Shown: positions 18,401 through 27,228, counted from the first letter of the stretch. The stretch: DNA of 64,000 nucleotides from Neolewinella persica DSM 23188 (GCF_000373105.1 NZ_KB890431.1:1-64000), one strand, 5' to 3'. Notes: generated from the sequence alone by a model not told the origin. Made by a program: numbers and translations.

Positions 18401-21002
18401 CATTTTCATCCACCATGAAAGTATTTGCCGCTGGCAGGTATTCACCTCCTCGCAGGTCATCGGCGATATCGACGGTCAATGGGAAGGCGATTCCTCCGGT
18501 ACTGGCTGCGTCCCCAAAATGGATATGTGATCCTCCTGCAACGGAGGCATCGAAATCAGTACTTAGCTCATCGATGCTGCCCAGGCCGGTCAATTTACCT
18601 CCGCACCAGTCGAACAGGAAGAAACCCTGACCAGTTGATTTTACAGCGTTGGGATTGGCATTGATACCGGCCATATTGGTTCCAAAGTAACCTTTTGCCA
18701 GGTGCATTACCTGGCCCCTTACTTCACCGGAGTTGAAGTCCTCCGAATGCACGTTCACGTAGTATTCACGACCATATAGCTCAGTAAGCTGTTCTTCGGT
18801 GAGTTCGAACTGATTGTTTTCCGGTAACCAAACGCCTCCGAGTAAATTGTCGTCGAGGGTTATGTTGAGGCCAAAGACAATTCCTCCGGACTGGCCAGGC
18901 AGGCCGATATGAATATGGCTGCCTCCGGCAATCATGGTGTTGACTGGTGCCAGCAGGTCATTTACACTACCGCTAACGGTTAGAGTATTCCCCGCCAGAT
19001 TAAGGACCAGCCGGCCATTGCCGGGGGTGTTTACTGAAACCGGGCGTTCCTGATGACCACTTGGGTTGGCGTAGAATTGGCTTACGCTCATGTCTGTAAG
19101 TTGACCACGTATTTCTCCGCTTAGTACTGCCGAAGAGTGAACATTTACGTAGAACATGTCACCCGCCAGGGCAGCAAGCTGATCGTCATCGAGGGTAAAC
19201 ACATTGTCGTCAGCACTGAAAGTAGCCCCATCCATGTCATCATTGATGTTCATACTGAGCGGGAAAGCTACGCCTCCGTTACGACCGGCAATGCCGATGT
19301 GGAGATGCGCCCCGCCAGCAATCTGGGTAGCGATGGTACCCATCAGGCCACTAAAGCTTCCGGAAACAGTGATTTCGTTGCCGTCGCGCTCCACAATGAC
19401 TGCTCCTCCGGCAGTAGTTACTACCGCCGGTACTTCGTTTACGCCAAGTAGATAAGCAACTTTATAGGCATCAGCTCCGGAGGGCACCAGCTGGCCACGG
19501 AGTTCTCCGCCGCCGAAGTCGAGCGTATGAATGTTTACGTAAAGCCCTCGCTGGCGAAGAATGTCGATCTGCTCGTCAGTTAGTTCAAATTGGTTGTCTT
19601 CTGCTGGGAAAGTACCGCCCCGAAGATCATCATCAAGCGTACTGGTGAGTAAGAACGCAATACCTCCGTTGGAGCCAGCCATACCCAGGTGAATGTGAGC
19701 ACCTCCAGCTACATTGGGGTCGAAATCAGACGTAAGTCCTGAAAATGAACCGCTAACCGTAAGTATGCGGCCGGTCAATGTTGCGGTCATCATACCCGAA
19801 CCCGTTGAGGTAACTGGACAGGGGGCCTCGTTGAGACCACTAAGGTTGGCCTGGAAGGCGAAATCATCACAATCATCTCCCGTGTTGCGGGTTACGGTGA
19901 TGGGGTTGGATAAGGCGAAGCAACCAGTAAGGTTCTCCAGCTGATCGCCAGCGGCGATCCCGCCAAAGTTATCAGCAGAAGTAAGTGCATAAATGTTGCA
20001 GGCACCACCGCCTGCACCTTCAAGGTCGAACGGTTGATTGTCAGCTAAGCCAAGAACAGTCCCCATGCCATCGGTGATGACGTAAGTGAAATTTGCACCT
20101 GAGGTGTCGGTCAGTGTAACGTTAAAGGCGTCAGAGACTCCGTCTCCGGCACAAGTAGTTAGTTCAGTACCGCCGCCATCTGCCAGGGCGAGTACTCCCC
20201 TGCCAACGGTATTTCGGACAACGGTGATCGGATTGGAAAGACTGAAACAGCCGTCGAAATCATCAGCATTGTTGCCTACAGCTAAACCTTCGAGGCCTTC
20301 GTCGTAGGACAAGTACCAGATCAGGCAGGTACCAGCGCCAGCGGCGCTGAGGTCGAACGGTCCATCCCCTTCCGGGATAGCAAGTATTTCACCCTCATCA
20401 TTTGTAATGAGGTAGGTCATGAAGTCCCCTTCTGGATCACCCGTAAGTGAAACGGCTACCGGATCGGCTACGCCGTCAATAATACAGCGTTCGGTGGAGG
20501 TGCCACCGCCGTCGGTTAACGCCAACTCTCCGGCTTCAGCGAAGCAGAAGATGTCACAACCTTCGCCTTCCTGGCGGTTGATGATCAACGGATTTGAAAA
20601 GCTGATGCAATCATCTGAGGTAATGGTACAGATGTTTTCACCAAGCACAAAGTTGGAGAGGTTGCCAGTATAGGCTATACTGGTAATGGCAATTGGGCCG
20701 GCGGGATAATCTCGCAGGTCAAAAGGAGGATTACCGTCCAGTATTTCCAGGATAAAACCAGCGGGGGTGGTAACAAAGTAGCGGCTGGTGCCACCGGAGA
20801 AACCCGTGCGTATGATTTCAGTCAGGCCTTCGTCGCCGTCATCAAGGCAAACACGGACAATCGTGGAACCTTCAGGAGTTGTCAACATGCCGCCATCCGT
20901 TAGGAAACAGAGGTTGCCCTGGGCACCGAGCGGAAGAAAGAAGAGGGTTAGTAACGCGAATAAGAGCGTTTTTAAGGAGATGGGGTAGTGCTTTTCGTAC
21001 AT
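15462..21002 (-). CDS. Giant CHRD and Cys-repeat T9SS surface protein
   Basis: An 1846-residue secreted protein. Signal peptide (LFALLTLFFLPLGAQG); three diverged repeats of about 115 residues (to about 370); four CHRD domains (about 375-895, marked by AGGAHIHLGMAG and NIHTLDFGGGELRGQL type motifs); a linker with DPDGDLLVYTIEIT; five close repeats of about 114 residues (about 1020-1595, each with ICAGDG, QPFDFDGAGGGACTLYAVSHD and GCFDLSNPVVVTR); a lamin-tail-like region (INEVDRRGMVELEN); and a T9SS type A sorting domain (VFPNPFSEQLTLEVSG..IRVIKR). Each Cys repeat has conserved cysteines, probably disulfides. It is likely a cell-surface or released structural/adhesive protein; the binding target is unknown. 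Confidence 0.9.
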   Translation of the reverse strand: MYEKHYPISLKTLLFALLTLFFLPLGAQGNLCFLTDGGMLTTPEGSTIVRVCLDDGDEGLTEIIRTGFSGGTSRYFVTTPAGFILEILDGNPPFDLRDYPAGPIAITSIAYTGNLSNFVLGENICTITSDDCISFSNPLIINRQEGEGCDIFCFAEAGELALTDGGGTSTERCIIDGVADPVAVSLTGDPEGDFMTYLITNDEGEILAIPEGDGPFDLSAAGAGTCLIWYLSYDEGLEGLAVGNNADDFDGCFSLSNPITVVRNTVGRGVLALADGGGTELTTCAGDGVSDAFNVTLTDTSGANFTYVITDGMGTVLGLADNQPFDLEGAGGGACNIYALTSADNFGGIAAGDQLENLTGCFALSNPITVTRNTGDDCDDFAFQANLSGLNEAPCPVTSTGSGMMTATLTGRILTVSGSFSGLTSDFDPNVAGGAHIHLGMAGSNGGIAFLLTSTLDDDLRGGTFPAEDNQFELTDEQIDILRQRGLYVNIHTLDFGGGELRGQLVPSGADAYKVAYLLGVNEVPAVVTTAGGAVIVERDGNEITVSGSFSGLMGTIATQIAGGAHLHIGIAGRNGGVAFPLSMNINDDMDGATFSADDNVFTLDDDQLAALAGDMFYVNVHSSAVLSGEIRGQLTDMSVSQFYANPSGHQERPVSVNTPGNGRLVLNLAGNTLTVSGSVNDLLAPVNTMIAGGSHIHIGLPGQSGGIVFGLNITLDDNLLGGVWLPENNQFELTEEQLTELYGREYYVNVHSEDFNSGEVRGQVMHLAKGYFGTNMAGINANPNAVKSTGQGFFLFDWCGGKLTGLGSIDELSTDFDASVAGGSHIHFGDAASTGGIAFPLTVDIADDLRGGEYLPAANTFMVDENGQNALLSGGLYVNIHTTGSPSGEIRGQILRDDNAFPTAPEIITPADGAIVQVFEGGNDLEDGIFNASSDPDGDLLVYTIEITSPEDTEFASIIACSKVGTDTLSNATIDAVYDTLIANGAMVGISVPLRYRVVGSDGSVATPGGSRTIVLMITDPPCTVEGGTLALADGGTEFTICAGDGVADPFNVVLTDTVSSDSFTYLVVSDAGIILGVPADQPFDFDGAGGGACTLYAVSHDGSLTGAMAGEAFADLDGCFALSNPVVVTRNVGNDCEGCDVEGGMLTLIDGSTTDTICAGDGMADPFGVILTDTSGAEFTYIVVSAEGMILGVPANQPFDFDGAGGGACTLYAVSHDSTLTGAVTGNAFADLTGCFDLSNPVVVTRLTGDDCDNISCNVEGGTLTLTDSTTAMTICANDGVADPFNVILADTFGAEFTYLVVSDAGVILGAPANQPFDFDGAGGGACTLYAVSHDGTLAGAEQGAAFADLSGCFDLSNPVVVTRNTGNDCEGCDVEGGILSLIDGGTTMRICAGDGTPDPFNVVLNDTVGAEFTYLVVSDQGVILGTPADQPFDFDGAGGGACTLYAVSHDGTLSGAVQDALFANLEGCFDLSNPVVVTRLTGDDCEELACGVDGGILTLTEGGTEMTICAGDSIPDPFTVTLTDTVGTDFTYIVVSDQGIILGTPADQPFDFDGAGGGACTLYAVSHNGSLRGDSTGLAFTGLSGCFELSNPIVVTRLTGDECTGGLIAINEVDRRGMVELENISEAPVNVSSLFLASNEEVVLISTLDIECGSYFLKPNDRVTLDFSDYIDASGDELALLFNQDYTSARHLLAYVAWGESNRMGETMAEDLGIWTMGTNPGFPNSAASLQRIPNLVVPTYALGAPTLCAPNQLSTSTSQPAADQIAVFPNPFSEQLTLEVSGVRSERTELQIFDINGRLIISRQLQLADGRIDLPTGQLTAGAYLLRLTNDAGASVIRVIKR
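16220..17935 (-). repeat. Five tandem ~342-bp coding repeats
   Basis: Within the giant gene, five consecutive units encode the closely similar Cys repeats. The peptide GAGGGACTLYAVSH recurs once per unit. The close similarity suggests recent unequal duplication, and such a tract is prone to length change and to assembly error. Confidence 0.8.
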
Positions 21003-21271
21003 ATTAATTAGAGTTGATAAAAGAGAGTAAGCCTCTTGCCAGGTGTTGGCGAGAGGAAATAGTGTATTGTTAGGTACGTAGAAAGGGAAGCTGGCGGTTT
21101 TGTATCCCGCCTGAAACTATAAGCTAAAATAAGGGTTTTGTGTTCGCTAGTCAATAGACTTTCCGAATATTATCGGGAGAAGCTTATTTTTTATGGAATA
21201 ATGTGTGGACTTTTTGTGTAGTGGTTCATCGTCCTAAACGACCCTTAACTTCGCGTATATATTTATTCACT

Positions 21272-21535
21272 ATGACCTCCGCCGAACTATCACTCTATCC
21301 ACTTACACCCGATTATGAGCCCATTATCATCGATTTTATTCGACTATTACGACAGCAGCCACGCGTGAAGGTGGCAACCAACGGTCTGTCGACCCAGCTT
21401 ACCGGGAGCTATGCAGACGTGATGGCTGCGCTCACCGCTGCCATGCAACCGACCATAGAAGGCCCGGTCACCTGCTCGTTTGTGATCAAGGTGCTTAATG
21501 TGGGCGTGGAGCCGGGCGAGGAGGTGGAGGTTTAG
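21272..21535 (+). CDS. YkoF-like / thiamine-binding-type small protein
   Basis: This 87-residue cytoplasmic protein has the pattern AELSLYPLTPDYEPIIIDFIRLL, KVATNGLSTQLTGSYADVMAAL and CSFVIKVLNVG, which resembles the YkoF/MTH1187 ferredoxin-like domain that binds hydroxymethylpyrimidine or thiamine. No thiamine genes are adjacent, so the ligand is only inferred from the family. The ATG at 21272 is preferred over one at 21203 because the conserved domain begins there. Confidence 0.6.
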   Translation: MTSAELSLYPLTPDYEPIIIDFIRLLRQQPRVKVATNGLSTQLTGSYADVMAALTAAMQPTIEGPVTCSFVIKVLNVGVEPGEEVEV

Positions 21536-21656
21536 CACAACGCACAACGAAAACGAGGGGTTCCGCTTGATCCTTCGGATCGTCGGTCACCCCTCGCTAC
21601 GAGAGACGGCCCTCCGGGCCTGAACGGGGAATACTTGGCTCCTTTATTACTTCCTC

Positions 21657-21674
21657 TGCACCTGCGTCCGCGCC
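21657..21674 (+). repeat. GC core repeat copy 6
   Basis: TGCACCTGCGTCCGCGCC lies in the spacer between the YkoF-like gene and the convergent ABC permease. Confidence 0.75.
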
Positions 21675-21752
21675 TTATTAGTAAGTACAGGGGAGTAGGT
21701 AATGGGCAGTGCTGCCGTATGCGGATGCTCGCTGCACTCGTCGGGAGCAGTA

Positions 21753-21814
21753 ACCTGCAACAACTGCAACCACTGCAACCGGAGCGAAGCGACCTTGCGC
21801 CAGCGCGCAGCGCC
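21753..21814. repeat. TGCAAC array next to permease stop
   Basis: Period-9 units acctgcaac, aactgcaac, cactgcaac are followed by CGGAGCGAAGCGACC and GCGCGCAGCGCC. The array ends exactly at the stop codon of the ABC permease. The same words recur around parA and ornithine aminotransferase. Confidence 0.7.
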
Positions 21815-23146
21815 TCAATACTTGGAAAACACCCACCCCATCATATCCTTCAACGTACTCTTCTTACCGTAGCTCAGGATACCGACGCGGTAAATGCGCC
21901 CGGCAAGCCAAACCATAAAGGCGGCAAAGGCGATGGTAATCAGCAGGCTGCCAACGATTTGCCAGGCCGGCGGCCCAAACGGTAATCGGGCGGGCATTAC
22001 GATCGGTGCAAATAAGGGCATGAAGCTGGACCCGACGGCCAAGCTGGAATTTGGCGCCTGCAGCGCCGCCATCATGATATAGAAACCAAGGATTACGGGC
22101 AGGATGACGACGAGCGTAAGGCTCTGTCCTTCTCCCATATCGTCGCCCATGGCTGAACCGATGGCGGCAAACATGGCGGCGTACATGAAGTAGCCAGCCA
22201 GGAAGTAGATCAGGAAACAGGGGATGATGACCCACCAGTTCATCTCGTCGAGCCCGGAAATAGCACGTTCGATCATACTCTGCATCTCGTCCGGATCGAT
22301 CTGGGAAGCAGCACTGCCCGCCTGCATCTGCTGGGTGGCTTCGGGGTCAAAACCAAAAATAAGGGAAACGAGGAAAAGTACACCGGGAATCAAGATCATC
22401 CAGGCAACTACCTGCGTAAGGCCAACAGCTCCGACACCTACGATTTTTCCCAACAATAGGGTAGTGGGACGAACCGAGGAAATAACTACTTCCACAATCC
22501 GGTTCATCTTTTCTTCCATAACGGAGCGCATTACCATCATGCCGTAAATGAAGATGGATAGATACATCATGAAGCCCATAATGCTGCCGAGTCCGGCTCC
22601 AATAATACCAGCCATACTGGTGTCGTCGTCTTCTCCTTCTGCCACGGTAACTTTGCGGGCTTTGATGTCAACGTCTGTTTCGAGTGCCGCAATGGCCCTC
22701 TCGTCCAACTCCAGCGCCCTGGTTTTATACTTGCGCATGGCCTTCTCAACCCGCCGACTGATGGCTAATTCGGTGTCCAGGGCCAGTGGCTCGTCACTGA
22801 AGTACTCAACACGGAAGTCTTTAGCTCGCGGATTTCTCACGGAGGGAACCACGAGGATAGCGTTGTAGCTGGTGTCATCGGCCATATTAGCCTTCAACGT
22901 TTCCAGTGGATCCTGGCGGAATTTGAAATAGATGTTCTTACTGTCTGGTAAGACATTGTTGAATATGCCATCCTCGTCAACCACAGCAATACGCTGCTGC
23001 TCGTCGTTGCCATAGGTGAAAATGAACTGAACCACCACGATGAAAACGGCCATGCCCAACGGCATTAGCAACGTTGCCAGAATGAAGGACTTACGACGGA
23101 CGCGGGTTAGATATTCGCGTTGTATAACAAGCCAGAGATTCGTCAT
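21815..23146 (-). CDS. ABC-2 type exporter permease
   Basis: This 443-residue permease of the ABC-2/NatB type starts with NLWLVIQREYLTRVRRKSFILATLLMPLGMAVFIVVV, the characteristic N-terminal amphipathic segment and first helix. A large extracytoplasmic domain (about 50-180) is followed by a cluster of five more helices (IIGAGLGSIMGFMMYLSIFIYG, VGAVGLTQVVAWMILIPGVLFLV, WWVIIPCFLIYFLAGYFMYAAMF and others). The motif VMEEKMNRIVEVVISSVRP is typical of the family. It works with the ATPase encoded upstream, probably exporting Na+ or another small substrate; the substrate is not evident. The upstream spacer holds a GC core and two array arms. Confidence 0.88.
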   Translation of the reverse strand: MTNLWLVIQREYLTRVRRKSFILATLLMPLGMAVFIVVVQFIFTYGNDEQQRIAVVDEDGIFNNVLPDSKNIYFKFRQDPLETLKANMADDTSYNAILVVPSVRNPRAKDFRVEYFSDEPLALDTELAISRRVEKAMRKYKTRALELDERAIAALETDVDIKARKVTVAEGEDDDTSMAGIIGAGLGSIMGFMMYLSIFIYGMMVMRSVMEEKMNRIVEVVISSVRPTTLLLGKIVGVGAVGLTQVVAWMILIPGVLFLVSLIFGFDPEATQQMQAGSAASQIDPDEMQSMIERAISGLDEMNWWVIIPCFLIYFLAGYFMYAAMFAAIGSAMGDDMGEGQSLTLVVILPVILGFYIMMAALQAPNSSLAVGSSFMPLFAPIVMPARLPFGPPAWQIVGSLLITIAFAAFMVWLAGRIYRVGILSYGKKSTLKDMMGWVFSKY

Positions 23147-23404
23147 AGTGAGTTGTTGATTTGGTGAGTCACCGAGGTGCTACCACATATGGCAGGCGTG
23201 ACAAGTGTTATTAATTAATAGGATAATAAATAGTGGGCGCGGACGCAGGATGCAACGGGAGTTCGATGGAGCATAAAATGTAGGTTGTTACGCAAACGAT
23301 GGATGATTGGCCGTGGTAATCGGTAGAAGGTGAGCAAGCGGAGCGCCGTGAATGTTTAGTGCAGCAGCAACTCAGTGACTCACCAACTCTCCAGGTTACT
23401 CACT
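23145..23404. repeat. Inverted period-8 array in the ABC operon
   Basis: The left arm (23145-23176) is atagtgag, ttgttgat, ttggtgag, tcaccgag. The right arm (23365-23404) is cagcaact, cagtgact, caccaact, ctccaggt, tactcact. GTGAG in one arm pairs with CTCAC in the other. The right arm overlaps the last codons of the ATPase gene, and a GC core lies between the arms. Confidence 0.65.
23235..23255 (-). repeat. GC core repeat copy 7
   Basis: The plus strand reads GGGCGCGGACGCAGGATGCA plus A, a consensus copy with one inserted A. It lies between the two genes of the ABC exporter. Confidence 0.7.
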
Positions 23405-24334
23405 GGTATCGAAAGGATTGGTATTAGTAGGGTCAAGTTGGGTGACCTGCTTAATGAACACCTCGTTGAGGCTGGGTAATAGTTCCTGGAAGCCGACAAT
23501 GTGTACGTCGTTATCCAGCAACAGGCGGAGCAGGTCATTGGCTTTTTGTCCGTCTTTGAGCTGAATGTCGACGCCTGCAGGCGTCGGATTCAGTAACTCG
23601 TAGCGTTCGCCCAGTTTAGCCGGGAGTTCACCCTCAAACTCCAGGTGGTACTTGTCGTCCTGGAAGCGCCGGCGAATATCCGCCACTTTACCTTCCAGGA
23701 TCTTAGCACCGTTGTTGATCAGCACGATGTATTCGCAGAGCTCCTCTACCTGTTCCATCCGGTGGGTACTGAAGATGATGCCGGTTCCTGCGGCATGAAG
23801 CCGAAGAATTTCTTTCCGCATCCGGGTAGCATTCACGGGGTCAAGACCACTGAAAGGCTCGTCCAGGATCAATAATTTGGGGTCGTGGATAACGGTGGCG
23901 ATGAACTGCACCTGCTGCTGCATCCCCTTACTGAGTTCCTCCACTTTTCTGTCCCACTGGTTGTCAAGACCAAACTTTTCCAGCCAGTCTTTAGCACGCG
24001 TTGTTGCATCAGCTTTGCTGAGGCCCTTCAGCCGGGCGAGGTAGAGTAGGTGTTCGCCGACGTACATTTTCTTATACAGGCCCCGTTCTTCGGGTAGGTA
24101 ACCGATCTGGGTCGGGTGGTAGCCGCTGAGCGGCTCTCCATTAAAATAGATCTTACCGCTGTCAGGTGCAGTAATGGTGGTGATCATCCGGATCAGGCTG
24201 GTTTTACCTGCCCCGTTCGGTCCCAGGAGACCCAGGATCGCGTCAGGCGGCATGGCGAAGCTGACGTCATCGACAGCCACTTTTTCACCGTAAACTTTAC
24301 GGACAGTATCAACGGAGATGATGGGGGCGGACAT
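23396..24334 (-). CDS. ABC exporter ATPase
   Basis: This 312-residue ATP-binding subunit has Walker A GLLGPNGAGKTSLI, Q-loop QIGYLPEERGLY, signature ELSKGMQQQVQFIATV, Walker B LLILDEPFSGLDP and the switch His in FSTHRME. The C-terminal extension after residue 225 (DKYHLEFEGELPAKLGERYELL..) matches the DUF4162 domain of this exporter class. It pairs with the ABC-2 permease 250 bases downstream. The gap between the two is unusually wide for an operon and is filled by repeat sequence, so the pair may be partly uncoupled. Confidence 0.9.
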   Translation of the reverse strand: MSAPIISVDTVRKVYGEKVAVDDVSFAMPPDAILGLLGPNGAGKTSLIRMITTITAPDSGKIYFNGEPLSGYHPTQIGYLPEERGLYKKMYVGEHLLYLARLKGLSKADATTRAKDWLEKFGLDNQWDRKVEELSKGMQQQVQFIATVIHDPKLLILDEPFSGLDPVNATRMRKEILRLHAAGTGIIFSTHRMEQVEELCEYIVLINNGAKILEGKVADIRRRFQDDKYHLEFEGELPAKLGERYELLNPTPAGVDIQLKDGQKANDLLRLLLDNDVHIVGFQELLPSLNEVFIKQVTQLDPTNTNPFDTSE

Positions 24335-24346
24335 AGGAAGGCAGAT

Positions 24347-24386
24347 TATCGGGGTGTCAAGTTATCGGGGTGTCAAGTTGTCGAGC
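24347..24386. repeat. Period-8 array TATCGGGG/TGTCAAGT
   Basis: Five octamers: tatcgggg, tgtcaagt, tatcgggg, tgtcaagt, tgtcgagc. They lie between the divergent ABC ATPase and lipid-kinase-like genes. The words match those of the array at 38115-38344. Confidence 0.65.
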
Positions 24387-24469
24387 TTATCGAACAATTC
24401 CTGATTTCAGACCGCAACTTACAACCGGAAAGCTGCATCCTGCAACTTGCAGCCTTCGGAAACGACTAA

Positions 24470-25435
24470 ATGCTGCTTAAACACGACCTTTGGCGGGTGA
24501 CTACGGATAAAACAAGCTGGCATTTCATCATCAACCCTGGCGCCAGACGTGGAAAGGCGGCGGAACGTTGGAAAAAAATAATGCCAAAATTGCGTGCAGC
24601 GCTACCCGAAATGACGGTAGCTCAAAGCAATGCAGGCAATAGCCTGGCGCTCTTAGCTGAAACGGCGGTGCGAGAAGGGCACACCAGGCTGGTTGGCGTA
24701 GGCGGAGACGGGACTCACCACCACATCATCAACGGCATCGTAGCCGCCGGGAAATTGGATAGGGTAATCTACGTGCCGCTGCCGCTGGGCACGGGTAATG
24801 ATTGGGTTCGAACACTGAAAACACCCCGAAACATCGACCGCTGGCTGGAGATGCTCCACCAGGAAAAAACGATGCTTCATGCCGTAGGCAAACTCCGCTT
24901 TACCCCTCAAGACGGCCAACCCGCAGACGGGCTTTCCCTAACCGCTTTCTTCCTCAACGTCGCCGGGATGGCCTACGACGCTGAAGTAGTCCGCCGCAGC
25001 GAAAAGGCCCGGTTCAGGCACCGGCTGATCTACCCTTTCCTGACGTTACTCTATCTCCGGGATTTTACCGCCCCATACGTCCGAATCGATTACGACGGGG
25101 TTTCCTTTACCGGCCCCGTCCATACCATTAATTTTGGTATCGGCCGCTACAGCGGTGGGGGTATGCGACTGGTTCCGCACGCCGATCCTGAACGGGAGAC
25201 GCTTGCACTGACCTTTGCCCGCCGCCTGTCGACCCTGAAAATCCTCCTCGAATCCTGGCGGTTCTACGCCGGAAGTATCGACCAGGTTAAGGACGTGACA
25301 ACGGCTCACGTCAAGACCGTCACCGTTATGCCGGTAACCGGCACTGCAGAACTGGAGGCCGACGGGGAATGGTTGGGGGTGGCACCGGTGGAGGTTAGTT
25401 TGTTGGGGGATCGGTTGCGGGTTGTTGTGGTCTAG
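24470..25435 (+). CDS. Diacylglycerol/sphingosine kinase-like lipid kinase
   Basis: This 321-residue protein of the DAGK catalytic family carries the N-terminal FIINPGARRGKA motif, the nucleotide-binding GVGGDGTHHHIINGI and the conserved PLGTGNDWVRTLK. The C-terminal beta domain contains INFGIGRYSGGGMRLVP and ends with AELEADGEWLG, which matches the usual DGE motif of lipid kinases. It probably phosphorylates diacylglycerol or a related lipid at the inner membrane; it could also be a YegS-like kinase of unknown lipid. The start is at 24470, the first ATG in frame. A hairpin terminator lies about 107 bases after the stop. Confidence 0.85.
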   Translation: MLLKHDLWRVTTDKTSWHFIINPGARRGKAAERWKKIMPKLRAALPEMTVAQSNAGNSLALLAETAVREGHTRLVGVGGDGTHHHIINGIVAAGKLDRVIYVPLPLGTGNDWVRTLKTPRNIDRWLEMLHQEKTMLHAVGKLRFTPQDGQPADGLSLTAFFLNVAGMAYDAEVVRRSEKARFRHRLIYPFLTLLYLRDFTAPYVRIDYDGVSFTGPVHTINFGIGRYSGGGMRLVPHADPERETLALTFARRLSTLKILLESWRFYAGSIDQVKDVTTAHVKTVTVMPVTGTAELEADGEWLGVAPVEVSLLGDRLRVVVV

Positions 25436-25541
25436 GCGTAGGGTGTTCCGATTACTGGGATTGAAGCACGCCGCTTTTAAAGCTCACCCGACCCCCTATC
25501 CGACAGGTCTCGCCTCAGGCTCGATGGAGAGGGGCTTGTTT

Positions 25542-25558
25542 AAAACGCGATGCGTTTT
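25542..25558 (+). terminator. Hairpin AAAACGC-gat-GCGTTTT
   Basis: A perfect 7-bp stem with a 3-base loop lies downstream of the lipid kinase gene. It has no long T-run, so it may be a weak terminator. Confidence 0.45.
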
Positions 25559-25604
25559 GCGAATAAAATCCGTTGCGTAGGTGTATCTTCAGACGCCCCG
25601 CCCA

Positions 25605-25691
25605 GGTAATGAATAGAGAATTGGCTAGGCATGGGAGTGCTTGCTACCCTCGTTAAATTCTCGATTCAGGAGGCTCGATTCTTGATTGGCG
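25605..25691. repeat. Inverted period-7 array
   Basis: The right arm (25657-25691) is attctcg, attcagg, aggctcg, attcttg, attggcg. The left arm around 25605-25632 has the complementary GAAT/GAGAATT words at the same period. It lies between the convergent lipid kinase and sulfatase genes. A direct repeat TGCTTGCTACSCTCGTT also occurs near 25638 and 25704. Confidence 0.55.
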
Positions 25692-25720
25692 ACCGCAAGT
25701 TCATGCTTGCTACGCTCGTT

Positions 25721-27127
25721 TTAGCGTGCCGGCCGCAGCGCCCTGGCCCGTTCCCGCACCCATTGCTCCTGGTCTTTACGGCAGTTTTCAATGTGTGGGT
25801 CCACCCAGCCGGGTGGGATATTTTCTGCATCCCAGGTGCGGTAGGCAGCCTCAAGTTGGGCCACCAGCTCCGGGTTGCTGTTGGCAATGTCTTGCCGTTC
25901 CCCGGGATCTGTGGCCAGGTTGAAAAGCATGGTTTTTTCCTTACTGGCGTTTTTGTAGAGCTTGTAGTCGCCCTTGCGGACGGCAAATTCGTAGCCCCCG
26001 ACGGAGCGCCAGAAAAGCTGTTCATGGGGTGGTGCTTCGTTTTGCCCTGAGAGGAAGGGTAGGAGGTCTTTGCCGTCCAACTGTTTCATGGCACCTGCGT
26101 CCGCGCCTGCTGCTGCTACGGCGGTTGGGTATATGTCGAGAGACGTGATCATATGGTCATACCGCTGATCCCGGGCAATGGCCGCTGGCCAGTTGATGAA
26201 GAAGGGAACCTTGATACCGCCTTCGAAAAGCATGCCCTTGAAACCCCGGTTTGGCCGGTTGTCGGCCCACTGCCCACGGCCACCGTTGTCACTAAGAAAA
26301 ACGATCATGGTGTTCTCCCTGATCCCTTTGGCAACCAAGGTGGAATCGATGCGCCCTACGCCAGCATCAATGGCGTTGACCATTGCTGCGTAGATGCTGC
26401 GGCCGCTGTATTCTATGTGTTTAGTTTGCTTCAGGTACTTGCCCGTAGCCTGGTCTGGAGAATGTGGTGCATTGTAGGCAAGGTAAATAAAGAAGGGCTT
26501 CTCGTCTTTAGTCATGATGACATCTATGGCCTCTTGCGTAAAGTCGTCGGTGAGGTAGGTGAGTTCTTCCGGAGGGACGGGGACGCTGTTACGAACGACC
26601 GTCCGAAGTGGTCCCTTGGGTGTCCCCCAATAGTTCATTGCGCCGCCGGGAAAGCCGAACCAGTGATCGAATCCCTGAGCCGGCGGGTGTAAGGCCGGAT
26701 GGTCGCCCACGTGCCATTTTCCAATGGCGCTGGTCCTGTAGCCCTGTTCTTTCAAGGCTTCTGACAACATGATTTCAGAGAGCGGAGTACCAACCGATTC
26801 ATCATTGACCGTATCGTAAGGCATATTGCAGTCGTGGCCGAAGCGTGCCTGGTAGCGCCCGGTAAGTAAGCCAGCCCGCGACGGGCTGCAGTAAGGATGA
26901 GAAACGTAACCGTTGGTAAAAATCACCCCTTCGCGGGCCAGTCGGTCAAGGTTCGGCGTGGGGATGTCGGTAGCTCCATTGAAACCCGTATCGGCCCAGC
27001 CCTGGTCGTCGGTCAATACAACGATGATGTTGGGCGGTGGTGGCTTTGTGGCAGCTTCCGAGCCTTGTGGCCCGGAGCACGCACTGAACCAACAGAGGAG
27101 TAGGAGGAGAAATAGAGGTTTCATCAT
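25721..27127 (-). CDS. Secreted type I sulfatase lipoprotein
   Basis: This 468-residue sulfatase has a lipoprotein signal (LLLLLCWFSAC, Cys17). Its family marks are NIIVVLTDDQGWAD (metal-binding Asp pair), the activation motif C80-S-P-S-R (Cys converted to formylglycine by a maturase), GKWHVG and DNGG. It should remove sulfate esters from polysaccharides or other substrates at the cell surface, consistent with a marine life style. I take the ATG at 27127 because it starts the signal peptide. A GC core copy is read as AGADAGAM near residue 345. No maturase or other sulfatase gene is adjacent. Confidence 0.9.
   Translation of the reverse strand: MMKPLFLLLLLCWFSACSGPQGSEAATKPPPPNIIVVLTDDQGWADTGFNGATDIPTPNLDRLAREGVIFTNGYVSHPYCSPSRAGLLTGRYQARFGHDCNMPYDTVNDESVGTPLSEIMLSEALKEQGYRTSAIGKWHVGDHPALHPPAQGFDHWFGFPGGAMNYWGTPKGPLRTVVRNSVPVPPEELTYLTDDFTQEAIDVIMTKDEKPFFIYLAYNAPHSPDQATGKYLKQTKHIEYSGRSIYAAMVNAIDAGVGRIDSTLVAKGIRENTMIVFLSDNGGRGQWADNRPNRGFKGMLFEGGIKVPFFINWPAAIARDQRYDHMITSLDIYPTAVAAAGADAGAMKQLDGKDLLPFLSGQNEAPPHEQLFWRSVGGYEFAVRKGDYKLYKNASKEKTMLFNLATDPGERQDIANSNPELVAQLEAAYRTWDAENIPPGWVDPHIENCRKDQEQWVRERARALRPAR
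26091..26107 (+). repeat. GC core repeat copy 8, inside CDS
   Basis: GCACCTGCGTCCGCGCC within the sulfatase gene. On the coding strand it gives GADAGA, a third reading of the core. Confidence 0.65.
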
Positions 27128-27228
27128 CGGAACATTCTTGAAGTACGGAAGGTAAGGGAACGGACCTCGATTTGTCCGGTGATTAACCAATAGGACAAGC
27201 ATTCGGACATCAGGTGTAATGATTAGCA

